64,000 bases of DNA from positions 310,001 through 374,000 of the forward strand of contig CAZTJC010000001.1 of NCBI GenBank assembly GCA_964613945.1, given 5' to 3'. Shown here piece by piece: positions 35,262 to 43,562 of the stretch. The translations under genes were made by a program, and so were the position numbers. Below the pieces are notes generated by a model that ran no database searches, had not been told where the DNA came from, and saw nothing but the letters and a program-made list of their open reading frames with translations. Source of the stretch: JAVVHH01 sp964613945 (GTDB lineage Bacteria; Pseudomonadota; Alphaproteobacteria; Acetobacterales; Acetobacteraceae). Position 1 is the first letter of the stretch, and every line of letters starts with the position of its first letter.

Positions 35262-36179
35262 ATGGCCTTCCTTACGCGCCGCACCGTCCTCGGTGCCGCG
35301 ACTGCCGCCGCGCTGGCCCCCCGCGCCGATGCTGCGGCGCCGGTCAAGGTCGGATCCAAGCTCGATACCGAGGCGGCCCTGCTCGGCACCATCGTCCTGC
35401 AGGTCCTCAAGGCCGGCGGCATCCCGACCGAAAGCCGCCTGCGCCTGGGGCCGACCAAGATCCTGCGAGCGGCGATCCTCTCGGGCGACGTCGACCTGTA
35501 TCCGGAGTACACCGGCAACGGCGCCTTCTTCTTCAATCAGGAAAGCAACCCGGTCTGGAAGAACGTCACCCAGGGCTATGATCTCGTCCGCAGGCTCGAT
35601 GCCGACGCCAACCGGCTCGCCTGGCTGCCGCCGGCGCCGGCCAACAACACCTGGGGCATCGCGGTCAACGGCGACGCCGCGACCCGGGAGAAGCTCACCT
35701 CCATGGAGGATTTCGCCCGCTGGGCCAAGGCTGGCGGTGCCAAGCTCGTCGCCTCGGCCGAGTTCGTCGAAAGCCCGGCCGCCCTGCCCGCGTTCCAGGC
35801 CGCCTACGGCTTCAAGCTCGCGGCCGATCAGCTGGTGATCCTCGCCGGCGGCGACACGGCCGCCACCGAACGCGCCGCCGCGGAGGGCATCTCCGGCGTC
35901 AACGCCGCCATGGCCTACGGCACGGACGGCGCCATCGCGGCGCTCGACCTTCGCCTGATGGACGACATCAAACACGCCCAGATGGTTTACGAGCCCAGCC
36001 CGGTGGTCCGGCAAGCCGCGCTCGACGCCAATCCATCCATTCCCGGCCTTCTCGCGCCCGCCTTCGCCGCGCTGGACGGTGCGACGCTCCGCACGCTGAA
36101 CGGCAGGATCGCGGTGGATGGGCAGGATGTCGCCGCCGTCGCGTCGGCATGGTTGAAGGAAAAAGGCCTGCTGAAGTAA
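35262..36179 (+). CDS. osmoprotectant ABC transporter substrate-binding protein (OsmF/OpuC type)
   Basis: This 305-residue exported protein has a short twin-arginine-like leader (LTRRTVLGAATAAALAP). The mature body starts VKVGSKLDTEAALLGTIVLQ, the pattern of glycine betaine/choline binding proteins of the YehZ/OsmF group. GDVDLYPEYTGNGAFFF carries the conserved YPEYTG segment. The ATG at 35262 has an AGGAG 7 bases upstream. It is the first gene of a four-gene importer, and the next start follows its TAA with no gap. Confidence 0.9.
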   Translation: MAFLTRRTVLGAATAAALAPRADAAAPVKVGSKLDTEAALLGTIVLQVLKAGGIPTESRLRLGPTKILRAAILSGDVDLYPEYTGNGAFFFNQESNPVWKNVTQGYDLVRRLDADANRLAWLPPAPANNTWGIAVNGDAATREKLTSMEDFARWAKAGGAKLVASAEFVESPAALPAFQAAYGFKLAADQLVILAGGDTAATERAAAEGISGVNAAMAYGTDGAIAALDLRLMDDIKHAQMVYEPSPVVRQAALDANPSIPGLLAPAFAALDGATLRTLNGRIAVDGQDVAAVASAWLKEKGLLK

Positions 36180-37316
36180 GTGCGCCGGGTCCAGATTCCG
36201 TTGCTGGCCGTCGCGGCCGCGGCGCTCGGCTTGTTGCCGTTCCTGCGGCACGCGCGCAACCGACTGCTATCCGGCCAACCGATCGACAGCTACGTGTCGT
36301 TCGGCCTCGCCAGCCCGCTATGGACGGTGGGGTTCGCGCTCGGCCTCGGGCTGCTGGTACTGCCGCTCTTCCGACCGGGAGCGCTGACGCGGTGGACGAG
36401 CCTGCTTGGCGCCGGGATCGCCCTGGCGGCCGCAGCCGCGATCGGGGCCAATGCGGCCGCCCACCTCGCGGCCGCCGGGTCGCCAGCGGCACGCACCTCG
36501 CTCGGATCCGGCGCGTGGCTTTTCGCGGCCACGTTGCTGCTGCTGGCATCCGATACCGCACGCCGGCTGCGGTTCGGCCTGGCTGGGCTGGTGCCGGTGT
36601 TCGCCCCGCTTGCGCTGCTGCTCGCCCTTGGCACGCTGGCCCCGCTTTCGCTGCTGCGCGAATATGCCGTCCAGCATGACGCCTTCCGGGCCGCATTCGG
36701 GCAACACGTTGCGCTGGTGCTCGGCGCGCTCGGCCCCGCATTGTTGATCGGCGTTCCGCTCGGCGTGGCGGCGCAGCGCTGGGCGGCGTTGCGCCGGGTC
36801 GCGTTTCCGGTGCTGAACCTGATCCAGACCATCCCGTCGATAGCCCTGTTTGGCCTGCTGATCGGGCCGCTCGCTTGGCTGGGCACGATGATCCCCGGGG
36901 TTTCCGGCATTGGAACCGTGCCCGCGATCCTTGCGCTCGTCCTTTACTCGCTCCTGCCGATCGTGCGGAACACGGTCGAGGGCCTCGACGGCGTGCCGCG
37001 CGGTGTCCGCACCGCCGCGCGCGCCATGGGCATGAGCCCGGCGCAGACCTTTCTGCAGGTCGATGCCACGCTCGCATTGCCGGTGCTGCTGTCCGGCCTG
37101 CGCGTCACCGCGGTGCAGGCCGTCGGGCTCGCCGCCGTGTCGGCGCTGATCGGTGCCGGCGGCCTGGGCGCCATCATCTTCCAGGGCCTGTTCGCCAATG
37201 CGCTCGACTTGGTCATCCTCGGCGCCCTGCCGGTGATCGCGCTGGCCGTCGCCGCCGACCTCGTGTTCCGGTTGCTGACCGCCTGGTCCCGTGCCGCCCT
37301 CGGCGGTGCCGTATGA
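36180..37316 (+). CDS. osmoprotectant ABC transporter permease (YehY type, extended N-terminus)
   Basis: This 378-residue permease starts with GTG immediately after the previous stop. Residues 1-165 form several extra hydrophobic segments. The rest is the standard permease core with ALFGLLIGPLAWLGTMIPG, IVRNTVEGLDGVPRGVRTA and the ATPase-docking AARAMGMSPAQTFLQVD. The long form corresponds to YehY of E. coli, while the second permease of the operon is the short form. It overlaps the ATPase gene as ATGA. Confidence 0.88.
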   Translation: MRRVQIPLLAVAAAALGLLPFLRHARNRLLSGQPIDSYVSFGLASPLWTVGFALGLGLLVLPLFRPGALTRWTSLLGAGIALAAAAAIGANAAAHLAAAGSPAARTSLGSGAWLFAATLLLLASDTARRLRFGLAGLVPVFAPLALLLALGTLAPLSLLREYAVQHDAFRAAFGQHVALVLGALGPALLIGVPLGVAAQRWAALRRVAFPVLNLIQTIPSIALFGLLIGPLAWLGTMIPGVSGIGTVPAILALVLYSLLPIVRNTVEGLDGVPRGVRTAARAMGMSPAQTFLQVDATLALPVLLSGLRVTAVQAVGLAAVSALIGAGGLGAIIFQGLFANALDLVILGALPVIALAVAADLVFRLLTAWSRAALGGAV

Positions 37317-38239
37317 TCACGCTCGACCACGTCACCCGCCGCTACCAAGGTTTCTCGGCTCTTGAGGACGTCACGCTGACCGTCGCCGACGGCGAGATCC
37401 TGGTCCTGATCGGCGCCTCCGGCTCCGGCAAATCCACCCTGCTGCAGCTCATCAACCGCTTGCAGGACCCGAGCTCCGGCACCGTCCGCGTCGATGGCGA
37501 GGACATCGCCGGCATCGCGCCCGAACAGCTCCGCCGCCGCATGGGCTACGTCATCCAGGGTGGCGGCCTGTTTCCGCATTGGACCGTGGCGCGCAACATC
37601 GCCACCGTGCCGCGCCTGCTCGGCTGGGATCGCGCCCGCATCGACGCCCGGGTCACCGAGTTGCTCGACCTGCTGCGGCTCGACGCCACCCGGCTCCGCA
37701 ACGCCTATCCGCACATGCTGTCCGGCGGCCAGCAACAGCGCGTCGGCGTTGCCCGGGCGCTGGCCGCCGGCCCTTCCATCCTGCTGATGGACGAGCCGTT
37801 CGGCGCGCTGGACCCGGTCACCCGCGCCGAGTTGCAGGCCGAGATCCGCCGCATCCACACCGAGACCGGCTGCACCATCGTTTTCGTCACCCACGACATG
37901 GACGAGGCGCTCGGCCTGGCCACCCGCATCGCCGTCATCGACCGCGGCCGCCTGGTGCAACTCGGCACCCCGCTCGAATTGCTGACCCGGCCGGCCACCG
38001 ATCAGGTCGCCCACTTCATCGGCACCACCGATCGCGGCCTCAAGCTGCTCGCCGTCCAACGCGTCGGCGACCGGGTCCGGCCGGGCGAGACCACCCCTGG
38101 CGAGCCCGTCAGCGCGGAGATTTCGCTGAGCAGCGCCCTATCGGCGATGGTGACCCGGTCGCAGGACCGCCTCCCCGTCAGCGACCCGGCCGGCGCCCCA
38201 CTCGGCACCATCCACCTCGCCGACCTCCTGGGGCCCTGA
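37313..38239 (+). CDS. osmoprotectant ABC transporter ATP-binding protein
   Basis: This 308-residue ATPase has Walker A IGASGSGKSTLLQLIN, GYVIQGGGLFPHWTV (Q-loop region), signature HMLSGGQQQRVGVARAL, Walker B ILLMDEPFGALDPV and switch His in FVTHDMDEALGLA. The C-terminal tail, DLLGP at its end, may hold a partial regulatory domain (CBS-like) as in OpuCA/YehX relatives. The start and stop overlap the flanking permease genes (ATGA at 37313, TGATG at 38237). It couples ATP hydrolysis to uptake of betaine-like solutes. Confidence 0.92.
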   Translation: MITLDHVTRRYQGFSALEDVTLTVADGEILVLIGASGSGKSTLLQLINRLQDPSSGTVRVDGEDIAGIAPEQLRRRMGYVIQGGGLFPHWTVARNIATVPRLLGWDRARIDARVTELLDLLRLDATRLRNAYPHMLSGGQQQRVGVARALAAGPSILLMDEPFGALDPVTRAELQAEIRRIHTETGCTIVFVTHDMDEALGLATRIAVIDRGRLVQLGTPLELLTRPATDQVAHFIGTTDRGLKLLAVQRVGDRVRPGETTPGEPVSAEISLSSALSAMVTRSQDRLPVSDPAGAPLGTIHLADLLGP

Positions 38240-38964
38240 TGATCGCGTTCATCGTCCTGCTCGCGCTGCTTCTGCTGGCGACGTTCGGCCTTGGCTACAC
38301 CGCCCCGCTCTTCGCCGCCTTGTTCCCCGGCCTGGACAACCCGGTCTATCGGCAGGACGGCTTTCCGGCCCTGCTGCTCGGCCATGTCGAGATCGTCGCA
38401 GCGGCGAGCAGCATCGCCGTGATCCTCGGTGTCGCAACGGGAATTGCGGTCACCCGCCCGGCCGGCCGCGAGTTCCGCGGCTTGCTGGAAACGGTCGCTG
38501 CCACCGGGCAGGCCTTCCCGCCGGTTGCCGTTCTGGCGCTGGCGGTTCCTGCGATGGGCTTCGGCGCCGAACCCGCCATCGTCGCGCTGGCGCTATACGG
38601 CTTGCTGCCGGTGGTGCAGAACACGATCGCCGGGCTGGAAAACACCCCGGCCGATGCCCGTATCGCCGCCGCCGGCATGGGCATGACACCGGCGCAAATC
38701 CTGCTGCAGGTCGAACTGCCCCTGGCGGCGCCGGTCATCCTCACCGGCATCCGTCTCAGCGTGGTCATCGGCATCGGCACCGCGGCGATCGCTTCCACCG
38801 TCGGCGCACGGACGCTCGGCCTACCGATCATCGTCGGCCTCAACGGCTCCAACATCGCCTATGTGCTGCAAGGCGCGACCCTGGTTGCGCTTCTCGCCGT
38901 GACCCTCGACCAAGGCTTCGATGCCCTGACCGTCGGCCTGACCCGGTGGCGTAGCGCCACCTAG
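38239..38964 (+). CDS. osmoprotectant ABC transporter permease (YehW type)
   Basis: This 241-residue permease has about six hydrophobic segments, the core ATGQAFPPVAVLALAVPAMG, VVQNTIAGLENTPADARIA and the docking loop AAGMGMTPAQILLQVELPLA. It starts at 38239, sharing a base with the stop of the ATPase gene. Together with the long permease it would form a heterodimeric pore. The arrangement of substrate-binding protein, permease, ATPase, permease is that of the E. coli yehZYXW operon. Confidence 0.9.
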   Translation: MIAFIVLLALLLLATFGLGYTAPLFAALFPGLDNPVYRQDGFPALLLGHVEIVAAASSIAVILGVATGIAVTRPAGREFRGLLETVAATGQAFPPVAVLALAVPAMGFGAEPAIVALALYGLLPVVQNTIAGLENTPADARIAAAGMGMTPAQILLQVELPLAAPVILTGIRLSVVIGIGTAAIASTVGARTLGLPIIVGLNGSNIAYVLQGATLVALLAVTLDQGFDALTVGLTRWRSAT

Positions 38965-38987
38965 AGGGCGGTGTTAAAAGCAACTTG

Positions 38988-39923
38988 ATGCTTCGTTCCC
39001 TCGTCACCGCTGCCATTTTCACCCTGCTCGCGACCGCCGGGCAGGCGCGCACGCTCGATGTCGGTCCGGGGCAGCCATACCCGGTCCCGTCCGCCGCCGT
39101 CGTCGACCTGCAGCCGGGCGACATGGTCGCCATTCACCCCGGCCGCTACGTGGATTGCGCGGTCATCGCCAAGAACGACGTCACCGTCGAAGGTGTCGGC
39201 AACGCCGAGCAGGTCGTCATGGCCAACAAGGCCTGCGAGGGCAAGGCGCTGCTGGTGGTCCGCGGCGAGAACGTCACGATCCGCAACCTGACCCTCGCCG
39301 ACGTCCGCATCCCAGACGATAACGGCGCCGGCATACGGGGCGAGAGTCGGTCCATTCTCGTCGACCGCGTGCGCTTCATCGGCAACCAGAACGGCATCCT
39401 GTCCGGTACCGAAGGCGGCTCGATGACCATCCGCAACTCGCTGTTCGAGCGCAACGGCTTCTGCGGCGGCGCCTGCTCGCACGGCGTTTATGTCGGCCGG
39501 CTCGACCTCGTCCGCATCGAGAACTCGCGCTTCTTCGACACGCAGCAGGCGCATCACATCAAGTCGCGTGCCGCCCGCACCGAGGTGGTCGGCTGCGACA
39601 TCCAGGATGGACCTCGCGGCACGGCGAGCTACGAGGTCGACGTTCCCAACGGCGGCGACGTCCTGCTACGCGGCAACACGATCGTTAAGGGCCCGGGGTC
39701 GGAGAACCACACCGCTGCGATCATGCTCGGCGCCGAAGGCGTTACCCACCCGACCCGGGAGATCGTCGTCCAAGACAACATCTTCAGAAATGACGGCAAC
39801 TACCCGACTATTTTCGTCGACAATCTCACCACTGCCGCGGCCCAGCTCTCCGGCAACAGGATCTCCGGCAACGGCCCCGTCCGCCCGCTCAAGGGCGATG
39901 GCAAGGTCGTGGCCAGCCCATGA
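38988..39923 (+). CDS. exported right-handed parallel beta-helix protein
   Basis: This 311-residue protein has a signal peptide (MLRSLVTAAIFTLLATAGQA) and then beta-helix coils. The repeated short strands include VTVEGVGNAEQVVMA, VTIRNLTLADVRI, ILVDRVRFIGNQNGIL, MTIRNSLFERNGF and LVRIENSRFFDTQ, typical of PbH1/NosD-like repeats found in polysaccharide lyases and surface proteins. Cysteines in FCGGACSHG may form a disulfide. The ATG of the next gene overlaps its stop (ATGA), so it is made together with a GH42-like protein. A joint role in polysaccharide cleavage or modification outside the cytoplasm is inferred. Confidence 0.82.
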   Translation: MLRSLVTAAIFTLLATAGQARTLDVGPGQPYPVPSAAVVDLQPGDMVAIHPGRYVDCAVIAKNDVTVEGVGNAEQVVMANKACEGKALLVVRGENVTIRNLTLADVRIPDDNGAGIRGESRSILVDRVRFIGNQNGILSGTEGGSMTIRNSLFERNGFCGGACSHGVYVGRLDLVRIENSRFFDTQQAHHIKSRAARTEVVGCDIQDGPRGTASYEVDVPNGGDVLLRGNTIVKGPGSENHTAAIMLGAEGVTHPTREIVVQDNIFRNDGNYPTIFVDNLTTAAAQLSGNRISGNGPVRPLKGDGKVVASP

Positions 39924-41779
39924 AGCACCTAGCGCTCGCCATTGCCCTGCTGCTACCAGCCGGAACCGCGCTGGCCGCCCCGTTCGACACCTACGAGCTG
40001 ATCATGTGGCAGGAGCGCACGCCGGCTCAACTCGAGGGTCTCAAGCGACTCGGCTTCACCGGCACCAAGCTGCGCGCCACAGGCGGCACCATCGACCCGG
40101 CCGAACTCGCCGTCCACGTCGGGTCCGGTCTGCCCTGGTTCCTCGAAAACGTCGCCACCGATTTCTACGCGCCCTACCATCGCTACACGCCCGGCAAATC
40201 CGTCACCTGGCTCTTCGACGCCGCCAAAGCCCGGCACCGCCAGGACCCGGCCGACACGGGCGTCTTCATGCGCGATCCCAGCCTCTCCGACCCGGCTTGG
40301 CAGACGCGGATCGCCGACCGCCTCGCCGACCTCGTCGCCGCGCAATCCCGCTACCATCCGCTGTACTATAACCTGGCCGACGAAGCCGGCATCGGTGACC
40401 TCGCCGCCGCATGGGATGCCGACATCTCGCCCGTCTCGCTCGCCGCCTTCCGCGCCTGGCTGCACGAACAATATCCGAGCCTGGGCGCCCTCAATACGGA
40501 ATGGAGCACTGATTTCCCGGCCTGGGACGCCGTGCAGCCGGTGCTGACCAATGCCGCCCTGGCCCGCACCGACGGCAACTACGCCGCCTGGGGCGACTTC
40601 AAGCAGTTCATGGACACCGCCTTCGCCGGCGCCGTCCGTGCCGGGACGGAGGCGTTGCACCGGGCGGACGCATCGGCCCGCGCCGGGCTGGAGGGTGGGC
40701 AGTTGCCGGGTTGGGGCGGCTACGACTACTTCCGGCTCGCCCCGGCGGTCGATGTGCTGGAGATCTACGACGAGGCCAACAACGTTGCGATCGCGCATGC
40801 GGCCAGTCCGAACACGATAATCCTGCGCACCAGCTTCAGTGCTGGCGACGGGTCGGAAGCCTGGCGCAACATGCTGCAGGGCGGCCGCGGCACCGTGGTC
40901 TGGGACGAAGGCGACCAAGTCGTCCATCCCGACGGCAGCCCGGCCCCGCGCGGCGCCGAACTGTCCCGCCTGGCCAACGCCATCCGCGCTGTCGCTCCCA
41001 CCATCCTGGCCAGCCAACCCGATCGCGACCCGGTCGCCGTCCTGGTGTCGCAATCCAGCTTCCGCGTGCAATGGTTGCTGGATCGCCGCAATGGAGCGCC
41101 CTGGTCCGACCGCGATGCCGGCCGCGAATACGAAGACAATGCCTGGCGCGCCGGCCGTCGCGAGGCGTTGCAGCGGCTCTTGGCCCTCGGCGTCCAGCCT
41201 CATCTGCTGTCGTCCGCGATGCTGGAGGCCGGCGCCCTGACGCGCGATGGGATCCGGGTGCTGTTCCTGCCCGACGTATTGTCGCTCTCCGATGCCGAGA
41301 TCACCGCCATCCGCGCCTTTGCTGCCGCCGGTGGAACCGTTCTCGCCGATACCGAGCCGGGTCTGTTCGATGGTCACGGGCGGCGACGCGGCAGCCTTCC
41401 GCTCGGTGACCTGGCCAAAGTGTCCGAAACGGTGATGCGCCGCGGCGGCGTCGCCGACGCCGCACAACTCGATGCGATGGCCGATCTGCTGACATCGGCC
41501 GGCGCCCCGCCGCGCGCCGCCTTCCGTGTGCCGAACGGCAGTCGCGCCGCCGGGATTGAAGCCCGTTGGTTCCGCCATGACGGCGGGCTGATCCTGTCGC
41601 TGCAGACAGCTGCCCCTTATGCGGCGGCACCCCGCATCGCGATCAAGATGGCCGGCCTGACCGCCATCCGCGATCTCCGCGTCGCCAACCCGGCACCCTC
41701 CAGCGACACGATCGTCGCCCTAGATCCCGCGGACCCATCCATCGTCCGACTAACGGGCCCGTCCCCTACCGGACGCTGA
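39920..41779 (+). CDS. exported GH42-like glycoside hydrolase (beta-galactosidase-related)
   Basis: This 619-residue protein has a signal peptide (MKHLALAIALLLPAGTALA). Residues 30-330 resemble the GH42 TIM barrel: YYNLADEAGIGDL sits where the acid/base Asn-Glu lies, with FRAWLHEQYPSLGALNTEWS and DFPAWDAVQP as the typical GH42 wording, and EIYDEANNV further on. Residues 370-500 resemble the beta-galactosidase middle (trimerisation) domain with GVQPHLLSS and VLFLPDVLSLSD. The usual NE dipeptide appears as DE, so its specificity may differ. It is coupled by ATGA to the beta-helix gene. The gene end overlaps the converging GAF-PDZ gene by 14 bases. Confidence 0.75.
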   Translation: MKHLALAIALLLPAGTALAAPFDTYELIMWQERTPAQLEGLKRLGFTGTKLRATGGTIDPAELAVHVGSGLPWFLENVATDFYAPYHRYTPGKSVTWLFDAAKARHRQDPADTGVFMRDPSLSDPAWQTRIADRLADLVAAQSRYHPLYYNLADEAGIGDLAAAWDADISPVSLAAFRAWLHEQYPSLGALNTEWSTDFPAWDAVQPVLTNAALARTDGNYAAWGDFKQFMDTAFAGAVRAGTEALHRADASARAGLEGGQLPGWGGYDYFRLAPAVDVLEIYDEANNVAIAHAASPNTIILRTSFSAGDGSEAWRNMLQGGRGTVVWDEGDQVVHPDGSPAPRGAELSRLANAIRAVAPTILASQPDRDPVAVLVSQSSFRVQWLLDRRNGAPWSDRDAGREYEDNAWRAGRREALQRLLALGVQPHLLSSAMLEAGALTRDGIRVLFLPDVLSLSDAEITAIRAFAAAGGTVLADTEPGLFDGHGRRRGSLPLGDLAKVSETVMRRGGVADAAQLDAMADLLTSAGAPPRAAFRVPNGSRAAGIEARWFRHDGGLILSLQTAAPYAAAPRIAIKMAGLTAIRDLRVANPAPSSDTIVALDPADPSIVRLTGPSPTGR

Positions 41780-42611
41780 ACCGAGTCCGCCGGGCCTTGA
41801 TCTCGATCTCGCATCGATAGCACTGACCGGCACGACGATACCTGACCTGCACCCGCGACCCGAGCACCCGCCCGGTCATGGCGCTTGCGACGTCCGACGA
41901 TACGAACAGCTCCCGGTCACCGATCGACTGCAGAATGTCCGTTGGACGCAAACCGGCCAGCAGCGCCGGGCTACCCTTGGCGATGCTGAGCACCGTCAGT
42001 CCGGCAACCCGCCCCTGCCTGCCGTCATCCGTTTGCAACGTCTTGACGCCGAGCCACCCCTGCACCCGCGGCGGCGGCGCTTGCTCGACCACTGGTTCCG
42101 GCGCGATTGGCGGCGGGAGCCGGGATTCCACTAGGAAATCCCGCACCAACCCGGCCAGCCCGCTCAGATCGCGTAACATCGCGGGCGCGAACGCCGCCGG
42201 GCTGGTCGAGTAGGTTGCGACGGTTCCCAAGGTGTAGCCACCGGGATCGATCAACGGCACGCCGGCATAGGACCGCAGGCCCGGCTCGCCGCGCACCATC
42301 GCGTGATGCCAGAATCGCGGATCGGCCGACCCATCGGGCACCAGCAGCGGCGCCTGGCTCCGCACCACGGCATCGCAAAAACTATATTGGCGGCTGGTCT
42401 GGGTTCCCGAAAACCCGAACGCGCCGCCGAACCACACCTTTGCCTCGCCGACGAACGACACCGCGGCATGGGTCGCGGCGAAACTGCACGCCGTGTGTTG
42501 CGAAAGACGCGAAAGACCCTCGATTTCTTGCGGAGCCAGCACGCTATAAGTGTGCAGAACGGCAAGCCGCGCTTCTTCGATAACGGTTTCCAGCGATTTG
42601 GGCGTCACCAT
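41766..42611 (-). CDS. GAF-PDZ two-domain protein
   Basis: This 281-residue protein combines two domains. Residues 5-150 read as a GAF domain: SLETVIEEARLAVLHTYSV, YSFCDAVVRSQAPLLVPDG, LRSYAGVPLIDPGGYTLGTV. After a proline-rich linker (LPPPIAPEPVVEQAPPP) residues 185-275 read as a PDZ domain: WLGVKTLQTDDG, VLSIAKGSPALLAGLRPTDIL. GAF domains sense small molecules or redox state; PDZ domains bind C-terminal peptides, usually in proteases. Here no protease or output domain is attached. ATG at 42611 is chosen; in-frame starts up to 42764 would add about 50 residues with a hydrophobic stretch. Confidence 0.72.
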   Translation of the reverse strand: MVTPKSLETVIEEARLAVLHTYSVLAPQEIEGLSRLSQHTACSFAATHAAVSFVGEAKVWFGGAFGFSGTQTSRQYSFCDAVVRSQAPLLVPDGSADPRFWHHAMVRGEPGLRSYAGVPLIDPGGYTLGTVATYSTSPAAFAPAMLRDLSGLAGLVRDFLVESRLPPPIAPEPVVEQAPPPRVQGWLGVKTLQTDDGRQGRVAGLTVLSIAKGSPALLAGLRPTDILQSIGDRELFVSSDVASAMTGRVLGSRVQVRYRRAGQCYRCEIEIKARRTRFSVR

Positions 42612-42790
42612 CGATCGCCACTGACGCATGCCCAAACCAACGGTTCCCATGAACGCAACTGCCAATTGCAACCTACTCACGCCGCTGCCGGCCAGCAAGA
42701 AACGAACACGGGGATGGTTTCGGATGCTGAGGCCCATGTGGCAGCGGGAAAGATGGTGACGCACCGCAGCGCCTCCCTTAGGATCGCGAC

Positions 42791-43456
42791 GTGAACAGTC
42801 TCGCTCCCGCGAAGGCGCGCCTATCGATCGAGGTCGTGCACGATCTCGTCTGCCCTTGGTGCTACCTCGGCGTCCGTCGCCTGTTCCGAACCATGCGCCG
42901 TCGGCCGGACTTGCTGTACGAGCTCACATGGCGGCCGTTCCTGCTCAACCCGGACATGCCGCGGCTGGGCATGACCCGGGCGGACTACGTCATCCGCAAG
43001 TTCGGCGGCGAGGACCGCGCCCGGCGTCTCTATGCGTCGATTACCGAGATCGGCGACGCCGAAGGCATATCGTTCCGATTCGACCGGATCCGCCGCACGC
43101 CGAGCAGCGTCGATGCGCACCGGCTGATCCGGTGGGCGACCCCGCTGGGCCGGTCGACCGAGATCGCCGAAGCCTTGTTCGCCGCGCATTTCTCGGATGG
43201 CTACGACATCGGCGATCATGCGGTGCTGCGCGCGATCGCCGGGTCATGCGGGTTGGACGCCGCAGAGGCGGCAGCGTTCCTGCGCAGCGAAGACGATACC
43301 GACGCCGTTCACGCCGATAATCTGCGCGCGCATCGGCTGGGCATCAACGGCGTGCCCTGCTTCGTCGTGGCGGGCCGTCACGCCATCGCCGGCGCGCAGG
43401 AACCCGACGTGATCGAACGCCTGCTCGACGTCGCGGCCGTCGAGACGCTGGACTGA
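42791..43456 (+). CDS. DsbA-family thiol oxidoreductase (FrnE/HCCA isomerase-like)
   Basis: This 221-residue cytosolic thioredoxin-fold protein has the active-site CPWC in VVHDLVCPWCYLGVRR, a large helical insert (residues 60-150), and the cis-proline loop INGVPCFVVAGRHAIAGAQ. These match the FrnE/DsbA-like group that includes 2-hydroxychromene-2-carboxylate isomerases. There is no signal peptide, so it acts inside the cell, in disulfide chemistry or on a glutathione-dependent small molecule. The start is GTG at 42791. It diverges from the GAF-PDZ gene. Confidence 0.87.
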   Translation: MNSLAPAKARLSIEVVHDLVCPWCYLGVRRLFRTMRRRPDLLYELTWRPFLLNPDMPRLGMTRADYVIRKFGGEDRARRLYASITEIGDAEGISFRFDRIRRTPSSVDAHRLIRWATPLGRSTEIAEALFAAHFSDGYDIGDHAVLRAIAGSCGLDAAEAAAFLRSEDDTDAVHADNLRAHRLGINGVPCFVVAGRHAIAGAQEPDVIERLLDVAAVETLD

Positions 43457-43522
43457 CACCCGGCTTTAGTCGTCCAACGGTTTGTTAACGACCGGCATGA
43501 CACTATGCTGCCGACTATCTTC

Positions 43523-43543
43523 GTAGGCCATTTTGGTAGGCCA
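43523..43543 (+). repeat. direct repeat upstream of a secreted-protein gene
   Basis: GTAGGCCA occurs at 43523-43530 and again at 43536-43543, a 13-base period, about 20 bases before the ATG at 43563. It may be an activator or repressor site, or chance. Confidence 0.25.
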
Positions 43544-43562
43544 CCTTCATAGGATCGAACCG

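Noticed and set aside
39953..41578. 541-codon open frame on the - strand opposite the GH42-like gene
   Set aside because: No recognisable domain. The + strand gene has a signal peptide, the GH42 pattern and coupling to its upstream neighbour.
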